5,329 nt of DNA from DAOTUL01 sp034437435 (GTDB lineage: Bacteria > Chloroflexota > Anaerolineae > Aggregatilineales > Phototrophicaceae). The notes below the pieces were generated by a model. That model ran no database searches. It saw nothing but the letters and a program-made list of their open reading frames with translations, and was not told where the DNA came from. Made by a program: the position numbers and the translations under genes. Below, piece by piece: positions 1 to 4,492 of this stretch (positions are counted from its first letter, which is position 1; every line of letters starts with the position of its first letter). The stretch lies in assembly GCA_964417785.1 (NCBI GenBank), contig CAYQJO010000290.1, positions 1-5,329 of the forward strand. Direction: 5' to 3'.

Positions 1-373
1 GTTCCGTCTCTTCGTCTTCCAATAGATCGCGCACAATCTCCTGGCTGGCTTTTACGTCACGGAGCAGGGTATCCAGGTGTGCATGAGTCAAATCGTCAAC
101 TGGATGGGGAAGAGTTCTAAAATCCTGACCGCGATCACTTTCAACCGGCGGCGACTTCAAATAGAATGTGATAATAGGCCGGTTGTAATGTTTCGCCATC
201 TTGTGTAGCTGCGACCGGGTCGGTTCGGCGTCGCCGGTTTCCATCTCCGCCAGCCGTTGTGCCGCCGACTTGCCATAAGCAGCGCTCAATTGAATACGCC
301 GTGCCGCCTCATCAAGAGAGAGACCCGCCGTTGTACGCGCCCACTTCAGCACTTCAGGATTCACCGCAGGCAT
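1..373 (-). CDS. XRE-family HTH / ImmA-IrrE-type regulator, N-terminal part (runs off left edge)
   Basis: Reading leftward from the ATG at 373-371, the frame is open for 124 codons to the window edge, so the gene is 3'-truncated by the window and not visibly broken. Residues about 5-62 form an XRE-type helix-turn-helix: WARTTAGLSLDEAARRI, then a GKSAAQRLAEMETGDAEPTR stretch and LHKMAKHY. Next come RPIITFYL (65-72), PP and DRGQDFRTLP (80-89). This order is what I know from the XRE-ImmA/IrrE fusion family (COG2856). In that family a C-terminal zinc metallopeptidase domain with an HEXXH motif follows, which would lie beyond the left edge, and full proteins are usually about 350-400 residues. Such proteins act as regulators or antitoxins, often beside a PIN-like toxin. 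The ribosome site is weak (TGAG four bases upstream) and the leader is short. The family call is confident; the metallopeptidase half is inferred because it cannot be seen. Confidence 0.85.
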   Translation of the reverse strand, partial: MPAVNPEVLKWARTTAGLSLDEAARRIQLSAAYGKSAAQRLAEMETGDAEPTRSQLHKMAKHYNRPIITFYLKSPPVESDRGQDFRTLPHPVDDLTHAHLDTLLRDVKASQEIVRDLLEDEETE

Positions 374-407
374 AATCTCAATTCCAGTAAACAACCGTCT
401 TGCCGTT

Positions 408-437
408 ATTTTACATCAAGAACAGGTGTTCTGTCAT
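408..437 (-). promoter_or_regulatory. Promoter of the XRE-ImmA gene with palindromic operator in the spacer
   Basis: On the minus strand, ATGACA (437-432, five of six matches to TTGACA) is followed by an 18-base spacer and TAAAAT (413-408, five of six). Transcription would start near 401, about 28 bases before the ATG at 373. The spacer contains the perfect palindrome AGAACAGGTGTTCT at 419-432. It has six-base arms and a two-base centre, and its edge touches the -35 box. Such a placement would let a bound dimer block RNA polymerase. The core GAAC-N4-GTTC fits the Gram-positive-type LexA (SOS) box. Autoregulation by the gene's own HTH domain is the main alternative. Confidence 0.6.
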
Positions 438-536
438 GCTCAACATGTGGCAGCACAAAAAATCGCCCCATCACATCCTATCTCCGTCCCAACGATGGTC
501 CTCCGGGCCGCACAGCATTGTGTGAGAGAAAGGAAT

Positions 537-564
537 TGGTCATCCAATGAGGCGCGGGTATAAT
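537..564 (+). promoter_or_regulatory. Plus-strand promoter candidate, probably for the antiporter
   Basis: A perfect TATAAT (559-564) is preceded by TGGTCA (537-542, four of six matches to TTGACA) with a 16-base spacer; TTGGTC at 536-541 with 17 bases is the alternative. A 14-base inverted repeat, ATTGGTCATCCAAT (535-548: five-base arms, four-base centre), covers the -35 box and could be an operator. Transcription from here would start near 571 and give the antiporter mRNA a leader of about 300 bases containing both palindromic elements. The long leader and the poor -35 keep confidence moderate. Confidence 0.4.
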
Positions 565-575
565 GGCTACCGTCA

Positions 576-634
576 GGCCCTTAACCCTCCAATCGCTGCG
601 TCGCGCCTGGGAGAAGGGGCCGGGGATGAGGGCC
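576..634. repeat. Degenerate G/C-rich inverted repeat, dispersed-repeat-like
   Basis: The ends GGCCC (576-580) and GGGCC (630-634) are complementary. Inside them CTCC (587-590) pairs with GGAG (610-613), and the centre holds CGCTGCGTCGCG. The left arm (GGCCCTTAACCCTCC) and the right arm (GGGAGAAGGGGCCGGGGATG, then AGGGCC) look like a decayed copy of the CCCTCACCC / GGGAGAGGGG type of palindromic repeat that I recall being scattered between genes in Chloroflexota genomes. The internal symmetry is seen in the sequence. The repeat-family membership is memory-based, and only one copy is present here. Confidence 0.45.
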
Positions 635-728
635 AAAAGGTCGTTAAGGCTTTTCCAGAAAAATACATAGCTCTACATTTCTGCGGACGGTAATAATGCC
701 GTCACTACCCACAAACATGTTTTCGTAG

Positions 729-748
729 GGACGCGATTTTTCGCGTCC
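729..748. repeat. Perfect 8-bp hairpin, REP-like palindrome
   Basis: GGACGCGA (729-736) and TCGCGTCC (741-748) form a perfect eight-base-pair stem around a TTTT loop. With the flanking GTAG at 725-728 the left half reads GTAGGGACGCGA. This closely resembles a dispersed palindrome with the core GTAGRGACGCGA that I associate with cyanobacterial and Chloroflexota intergenic regions. The right flank (GTCG) does not complete the outer stem, so the copy looks eroded on one side. No T-tract follows on either strand, so it is unlikely to be an intrinsic terminator. Confidence 0.5.
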
Positions 749-872
749 GTCGTGAGAATAGCTATTTTCCTGGAAACGCCTAAATCCATTCGCCGACTGA
801 TTGTCATCCTGGATGGCGGCCTCGCATGGACACGTTAGTTCCTGGGAATTCATATTGGAGTAAAGAAATATC

Positions 873-2675
873 ATGGAATTGAGTCTACTAAACCTCTTGT
901 TGGTGCTTCTGTCCGCCTGGATTGCGGGCAGTGTCGTCGCAAGGCTGGGCTACCCTGCAATTTTTGGTGAGCTGCTGGCTGGTATCATCCTGGGGCCACC
1001 GCTTCTCGGCCTGCTTGAAGCCAGTGAGACGCTGGCGGTTCTGGCCGAAGTGGGTGTTCTCCTGATGATGCTCTATATCGGCATGGAGATCGACCCTAAA
1101 GAGTTGTTCAAAGCATCCTGGGGTGGTTTTCTGGCTGCGATTGGGGGGTTCATTACCCCTTTTGCGCTCTCCTATGTGGTTGTGGTGATTTTATTTGATG
1201 GTACATCCCTCGCAGGGCTGTTCGTCGGTATCGCAGCCGGGGTGACATCTCTTGCAACAAAATCGAGAATTCTGGCGGATCTCAATCTTCTGGATACACG
1301 CATCGCGCATGTCATGATGGCCGGAGCGCTGGTTGCTGACTCACTATCGCTCATTGTCTTCGCGGGTATTATCAGCGTGGTTGATATTGGCACGCTGGAA
1401 GTCTCGCAGTTGATGGTTGTGGGTTTTGAAGTGTTGATTTTCTTCGGTGTGACGATCTTCCTGGGCCTGCGGGTTTTCCCTATGGCCTGGGAATGGCTGG
1501 CAAAGCTTGGTCTGACCAGCCGGACATTTTATGCGACGTTCCTTCTTCTCATCACGCTGCTTTTCGCTGAGATGGCCGAAATCGCCGGACTTCATGCAAT
1601 TCTGGGGGCATTTCTGGCCGGACTTTTCATTCGAGAAGGTGTGGGGGTTGAAAGGCGGCTGGCGGGTGAGCTAACCGAGTTGGTCCGGGATGTATCCATT
1701 GGTTTTCTGGCACCTATCTTCTTTGTGACCGCTGGTTTCCAGGTTGATCTGAATGTATTCGCGACTTCTCTGCCGCTGTTGATCTCTGTCACTATCGTAG
1801 CGACACTGGGCAAGATAATCGGGACGACGGGTTTTTACCTGCTGAGTGGCAATGGCTGGCGAGAAGGTCTCGTTATCGGTGCCGGGATGAACGGTCGTGG
1901 TGCTGTTGAAATCATCATTGCCGAGATCGCTTTAACAGCGGGCATTATCTCACAGGAAATCTTTTCAGTTCTGGTATTCATGGCAATTTTCACCACAGCA
2001 ACCGTTCCCGTTTTCCTGAAGTGGGGGGCGGATTGGCTCCAGTCTCGCGGAGAGCTAACGCGATCAGCCGATCAACGAAATGGCGTGGTGATCGTGGGGA
2101 CCAGCCCCGCCGCCCGTGCGATTGCGAAAGCCCTCAATCCCACTTACCCGGTCTGGTTGATTGACAACAATCGTGACCGTACCCAACAGGTGCAGGCGGA
2201 AGGGCTGAACGCTGTTCATGGCGATGCCCTGGATTTTGAACACCTGCAGCAGGTCTCGCTGGGGCAGGCTCGCTGGTTTCTGGCACTCACTAGAAACACG
2301 GAAGTCAATATTCTCACCGCACAAATCGCCCGCAACATCTTCAACGTCCCTGAGATTCTGGTTCTCTCCACCAGAAGTGAAGAAAGCACGCTTCGCAGCA
2401 TGTTATCTGATATTGATGCACACTGTATTGAGGATAATCTGGTCAATCTCACACTCTGGGATCAAAACGGTGACGATGAGCCGGTCCATCCGGTTGAAAT
2501 TACAGTCGATCAGCCATCAAGTGTCAGCGCTTTTCTGCAACAAATGCATGAAAAGTCAGTACTTTTCTTACCGCTGACTGTTATGCAAGGCAATCGTATG
2601 GTGCCTTTCTTTGCGGCACATAAGCTGGAAACGGGTGATCGCGTGACGATGCTGCAATCAGGCAGTTTGGGGTAA
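873..2675 (+). CDS. CPA2 (Kef-like) cation:proton antiporter with C-terminal nucleotide-binding-like domain
   Basis: This 600-residue inner-membrane protein should exchange Na+ or K+ for H+. Residues 1-385 are strongly hydrophobic, compatible with 12-13 membrane segments. CPA2 signatures appear in order: LGYPAIFGELLAGIILGP (25-42), VGVLLMMLYIGMEID (60-74), the discontinuous-helix region GVTSLATKSRILADL (123-137), ALVADSL (152-158) with the ion-site aspartate D156, HAILGAFLAGLFI (241-253), and GMNGRGAVEIIIAE (338-351) with conserved R342. Residue 155 is Ala where electrogenic members have Asp and Kef proteins have Gln. Residues 404-520 resemble an RCK/TrkA-N Rossmann fold (VVIVG, acidic D431, GDALD 450-454), but the glycine loop is degenerate (G409-T-S-P-A-A414). 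Residues 538-594 resemble a short TrkA-C-like end. Length fits the family. TTGGAG (855-860) lies 12 bases before the ATG and supports this start. The ion and the regulatory ligand cannot be told from sequence. Confidence 0.9.
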   Translation: MELSLLNLLLVLLSAWIAGSVVARLGYPAIFGELLAGIILGPPLLGLLEASETLAVLAEVGVLLMMLYIGMEIDPKELFKASWGGFLAAIGGFITPFALSYVVVVILFDGTSLAGLFVGIAAGVTSLATKSRILADLNLLDTRIAHVMMAGALVADSLSLIVFAGIISVVDIGTLEVSQLMVVGFEVLIFFGVTIFLGLRVFPMAWEWLAKLGLTSRTFYATFLLLITLLFAEMAEIAGLHAILGAFLAGLFIREGVGVERRLAGELTELVRDVSIGFLAPIFFVTAGFQVDLNVFATSLPLLISVTIVATLGKIIGTTGFYLLSGNGWREGLVIGAGMNGRGAVEIIIAEIALTAGIISQEIFSVLVFMAIFTTATVPVFLKWGADWLQSRGELTRSADQRNGVVIVGTSPAARAIAKALNPTYPVWLIDNNRDRTQQVQAEGLNAVHGDALDFEHLQQVSLGQARWFLALTRNTEVNILTAQIARNIFNVPEILVLSTRSEESTLRSMLSDIDAHCIEDNLVNLTLWDQNGDDEPVHPVEITVDQPSSVSAFLQQMHEKSVLFLPLTVMQGNRMVPFFAAHKLETGDRVTMLQSGSLG

Positions 2676-2704
2676 AGTCCGGTGCGCGTCACGCCGCACA
2701 AAAA

Positions 2705-2735
2705 ACGCCCCGTGACCTCATCCGTCACGGGGCGT
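2705..2735 (-). terminator. Strong intrinsic terminator for the aldo/keto reductase gene
   Basis: ACGCCCCGTGAC (2705-2716) and GTCACGGGGCGT (2724-2735) form a perfect 12-base-pair, GC-rich stem with a seven-base loop. Read on the minus strand the stem runs into six T residues (the A-run at 2700-2705 on the plus strand), the classical Rho-independent form. It lies 33 bases beyond the reductase stop codon. On the plus strand, after the antiporter stop, the same hairpin is followed by CATCTCC with no T-run, so it would stop antiporter transcripts poorly unless another mechanism helps. Confidence 0.92.
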
Positions 2736-2767
2736 CATCTCCATCAAATCAAATCAACCGGCTTCGA

Positions 2768-3796
2768 CTACCACCGGTACTGTGGCGTCTTGAAGTCGAT
2801 CATCTTGCCGCTGTAGTACGGCACGATGGCCTGCTCCGGCTCGGCCACCGTGTCCAGGCGGGCGCGGTCATCGCCGGTGATCCCCCAATATACCGCACCC
2901 AGGTTTGCCCCCAGGGGAGCCATTTTGCGCGGGGCGATGATCGGGCTGGTGATGGCCGGCTGGTTCATCACCCACGCCAGCGCCACCTGGCTCGGCGCGA
3001 CGCCTTTTTCGCCGGCGATCTCGGTGACGGTATCCAGCACGTTGTAGCTCAAATCGCTGAAGTGCTTCTGGCCACGCTCGGCCATGCTGCCCGACATATC
3101 ACGGGCGAAGCGCGAGTCGCCGGGGATGTCCTCGCCGCGTTGGTACTTGCCGGTCAGGAATCCGCGTGCCAGCGGCGACCAGGGGATGATGGCGACGCCG
3201 TAAGCCTGCGCCAGAGGCACCAGTTCGCGCTCGATGCTGCGGTCCAGCAGGTGATAGGGCGGCTGCTCGGAGACGAAGCGGTTCAGGCCCAGTTCCTTCG
3301 CCACCCACAACGACTCCATCACACCCCAGGCCGGGAAGGTGCTGGTGCCGATATAGCGTACTTTGCCCTGTGTGATCAGATCGTCCAGCGCCCGCAGCGT
3401 CTCGTCGATGGCGGTGTCGCTGCGTGGGCGGTGAATCTGGTACAGGTCGATCCAGTCGGTTTGCAGCCGCTTGAGCGACTCATCCACCGACTGCATGATG
3501 TGGCGGCGGTTGCTGCCGGCGGCCATGATGTCGTCATCGTCCATGCGGCCATGCACTTTGGTCGCCAGGAAAATCTGGTTGCGCTTGCCGTTGCGCTTGA
3601 GCGCCTTACCGACGACGGTCTCGCTGGTACCGCGCCCGTAGACATTGGCGGTATCGAGAAAATTCACCCCGGCGTCGATGGCGCGGTCGATGATGTCCAT
3701 CGACTCATCGTCGGGCGTCTGGCTGCCGAAATTCATACAGCCCAGGCACAAACTGCTCACATAAACACCGGTCCGTCCAAAAAGACGATATTCCAT
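2768..3796 (-). CDS. Aldo/keto reductase
   Basis: This 342-residue cytosolic NADPH-type oxidoreductase would reduce aldehydes or ketones to alcohols. The family tetrad is complete: D48 and Y53 in FLDTANVYG, K80 in LATKV, and H122 in YQIHRP. Other family marks are the N-terminal RLFGRTGVYVSSLCLG, the barrel strand GKVRYIGTSTF, SEQPPYHLLDRSIERELVPLA, and the cofactor loop WSPLARGFLTGKY. The C-terminal SPIIAPRKMAPLGANLGAV occupies the usual PIIGPR(T/S) cofactor-binding position. Length is normal and nothing is broken. The AGAGGAG ribosome site (3810-3804) lies seven bases before the ATG and fixes the start. The gene is 99 bases downstream of the toxin gene on the same strand and convergent with the antiporter, ending at its own terminator. 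Substrate cannot be assigned; similarity to general stress AKRs (YajO/Tas-like) is a family-level impression. A long open frame on the opposite strand here is a shadow. Confidence 0.93.
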   Translation of the reverse strand: MEYRLFGRTGVYVSSLCLGCMNFGSQTPDDESMDIIDRAIDAGVNFLDTANVYGRGTSETVVGKALKRNGKRNQIFLATKVHGRMDDDDIMAAGSNRRHIMQSVDESLKRLQTDWIDLYQIHRPRSDTAIDETLRALDDLITQGKVRYIGTSTFPAWGVMESLWVAKELGLNRFVSEQPPYHLLDRSIERELVPLAQAYGVAIIPWSPLARGFLTGKYQRGEDIPGDSRFARDMSGSMAERGQKHFSDLSYNVLDTVTEIAGEKGVAPSQVALAWVMNQPAITSPIIAPRKMAPLGANLGAVYWGITGDDRARLDTVAEPEQAIVPYYSGKMIDFKTPQYRW

Positions 3797-3834
3797 GACT
3801 ATACTCCTCTTATGATGATCGTTCGGGGAACCTT

Positions 3835-3840
3835 ATTGTA
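3835..3840 (-). promoter_or_regulatory. Possible -10 box of the aldo/keto reductase gene
   Basis: TACAAT on the minus strand (five of six matches to TATAAT) lies 38 bases before the reductase ATG and would put the start of transcription about 17-20 bases ahead of its ribosome site. No acceptable -35 hexamer was found at 16-19 bases, so this is weak. Read-through from the toxin-antitoxin operon is the alternative. Confidence 0.25.
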
Positions 3841-3864
3841 CCGCACGCGAGTCACGATTGGTCT

Positions 3865-3891
3865 GTTTGGATCGGTCCAGATCAGACAAAC
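3865..3891 (-). repeat. Bulged hairpin just after the toxin stop codon
   Basis: On the plus strand GTTTG (3865-3869) plus GATC (3870-3873) can pair with GATC (3880-3883) and CAAAC (3887-3891). This leaves an AGA bulge and a six-base loop. It begins five bases past the toxin stop on the minus strand. No T-tract follows, so it would be at most a weak terminator or an RNA-stabilising hairpin. It could also be chance. Confidence 0.3.
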
Positions 3892-3895
3892 TGGC

Positions 3896-4165
3896 CTAGA
3901 ACTGCGACAGCAGCTTGTCATACTCTGAATGCGAACCAATCCATATCCAGACGATTGTATCACCATCGCGGAGGCCAATTACGCGATAATCACGCGAGAC
4001 ACGCGCAGAATAGATCGGACGCGAATTGCTCACGCGCTTGAAATGCAGACCAGGGTGATAGGGGTCGTGCTTGAACAAACGGTACGCTTCACGGGCCTGT
4101 CGTCGCACTTCCACCGGAAGTTGACGATATGCCTTGCGGAAACGTGCCGTTGTGTGCGAAATCAT
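3896..4165 (-). CDS. RelE/ParE-fold toxin of a type II toxin-antitoxin pair
   Basis: This small basic protein of 89 residues has the RelE/ParE layout. It starts with helices rich in Arg and Lys (TARFRKAYRQLPVEVRRQAREAYRLF, 6-31), followed by DPYHPGLHFKRV (34-45). Then comes the beta core PIYSARVSRDYRVIGLRDGDTIVWIWIG (50-77) and the end SHSEYDKLL (78-86). Candidate functional residues are R55, R61, H79 and Y82, by analogy with the basic and His/Tyr residues of mRNA-cleaving RelE and YoeB. Which residues act here is inference, and a ParE-like gyrase target cannot be excluded. The start codon overlaps the antitoxin stop as ATGA, and GAGGA sits directly against the ATG, too close to serve as a normal ribosome site. 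Expression is therefore probably by translational coupling. Length is typical of the family and no damage is seen, so the toxin looks active. Confidence 0.88.
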   Translation of the reverse strand: MISHTTARFRKAYRQLPVEVRRQAREAYRLFKHDPYHPGLHFKRVSNSRPIYSARVSRDYRVIGLRDGDTIVWIWIGSHSEYDKLLSQF

Positions 4166-4374
4166 TCCTCGTCCACTGGCAGGGTATTGCCGGCCCGATA
4201 CTCTGCCATCGCTTCGTCCGCCAGTTGATCGAGTACATCCTGTGAGGCCGCGAAGGCTGCCAGCCAGCGCCGCTCGGATTCCAGTTCCTCCAGCATCCAG
4301 CGGGCAAAGGCGTCCTGCTCATCGGGAGTCAGTTTCGCCGCTTCCTCAAATGCGCGTTCGAGTAGTTCAGTCAT
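4162..4374 (-). CDS. Antitoxin of the RelE-type pair
   Basis: This 70-residue acidic, mostly helical protein starts MTELLERAFEEAAKLTPDEQ and continues DAFARWMLEELESERRW, AAFAASQDVLDQLADEAMAEY and RAGNTLPVDEE. I recognise this pattern from small antitoxins found directly upstream of RelE-like toxins in cyanobacteria and Chloroflexota. The C-terminal half would wrap and neutralise the toxin. I see no ribbon-helix-helix, HTH or AbrB/Phd-type DNA-binding segment, so autorepression of the operon is not evident. The ribosome site GAGGAG (4388-4383) lies eight bases before the ATG. The last codons overlap the toxin start by four bases (ATGA), which fixes the operon order antitoxin then toxin. Confidence rests on the pairing as much as on the sequence. 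Confidence 0.82.
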   Translation of the reverse strand: MTELLERAFEEAAKLTPDEQDAFARWMLEELESERRWLAAFAASQDVLDQLADEAMAEYRAGNTLPVDEE

Positions 4375-4403
4375 GGCGCTCTCTCCTCATCATCATTGTT
4401 TCG

Positions 4404-4432
4404 ATTTTAGCACAATCCGGCTCTAATCTTAA
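4404..4432 (-). promoter_or_regulatory. Promoter of the toxin-antitoxin operon
   Basis: On the minus strand TTAAGA (4432-4427, four of six matches to TTGACA) is followed by 17 bases and TAAAAT (4409-4404). TG one base upstream makes it an extended -10 (TGCTAAAAT). Transcription would start near 4397, leaving about 22 leader bases that include the GAGGAG ribosome site. An imperfect inverted repeat, GATTAG (4428-4423) with CTAAAATC (4410-4403), brackets the spacer and could be an operator, but this is weak. Confidence 0.55.
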
Positions 4433-4433
4433 T

Positions 4434-4462
4434 TCTTCAGCATATATCACTGCCGTTACAAT
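4434..4462 (+). promoter_or_regulatory. Possible promoter of the alpha/beta hydrolase gene
   Basis: TACAAT (4457-4462, five of six) lies 17 bases after TCTTCA (4434-4439, only three of six matches to TTGACA). The predicted start near 4469 leaves about 24 leader bases, including the GGGGGA ribosome site. The -10 is credible, while the -35 is poor and suggests a weak or activator-dependent promoter. Its -35 box is one base from the -35 box of the opposite toxin-antitoxin promoter. Confidence 0.38.
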
Positions 4463-4492
4463 GAGACTACGGAATACGGGGGAACATGGACG

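Larger units (their letters stand above)
374..872. other. Gene-free stretch with promoters and repeat-like palindromes
   Basis: These 499 bases between the divergent XRE-ImmA and antiporter genes show no convincing coding region. They contain the XRE-ImmA promoter and operator (408-437), a plus-strand promoter candidate (537-564), a degenerate G/C-rich inverted repeat (576-634), a perfect hairpin with a repeat-like sequence (729-748), a ten-base palindrome AATAGCTATT (757-766), and the antiporter ribosome site (857-860). The open frames crossing it on either strand show no protein family and partly translate the palindromes. I saw no tRNA-like fold, CRISPR array or insertion sequence end. Confidence 0.7.

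Noticed and set aside
257..550. 97-codon open frame on the plus strand
   Set aside because: Its first part is antisense to the XRE-ImmA coding sequence and the rest crosses that gene's promoter and operator. The translation is Arg/Ser/Thr-rich and featureless.
686..703. GACGG / CCGTC hairpin with an eight-base loop
   Set aside because: Only five base pairs with a large loop and no T-tract or repeat-like flanks, so it is too weak to call.
757..766. Ten-base palindrome AATAGCTATT upstream of the antiporter
   Set aside because: It is short, AT-rich and not aligned with any promoter element, so chance occurrence is likely; noted only within the intergenic description.
827..856. TGGACA and CATATT with 18-base spacing as a promoter close to the antiporter gene
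   Set aside because: Transcription would begin near 863, after the TTGGAG ribosome site (855-860), leaving the mRNA without it.
644..874. 76-codon open frame on the minus strand in the leader region
   Set aside because: It translates straight through the REP-like hairpin, has no good ribosome site, overlaps the antiporter start, and shows no known domain. It is better explained as repeat and leader sequence.
3062..3928. 288-codon open frame on the plus strand
   Set aside because: It lies opposite the aldo/keto reductase, whose catalytic tetrad and family motifs are clear. The plus-strand translation is low-complexity and shows no family, so it is a GC-driven shadow.
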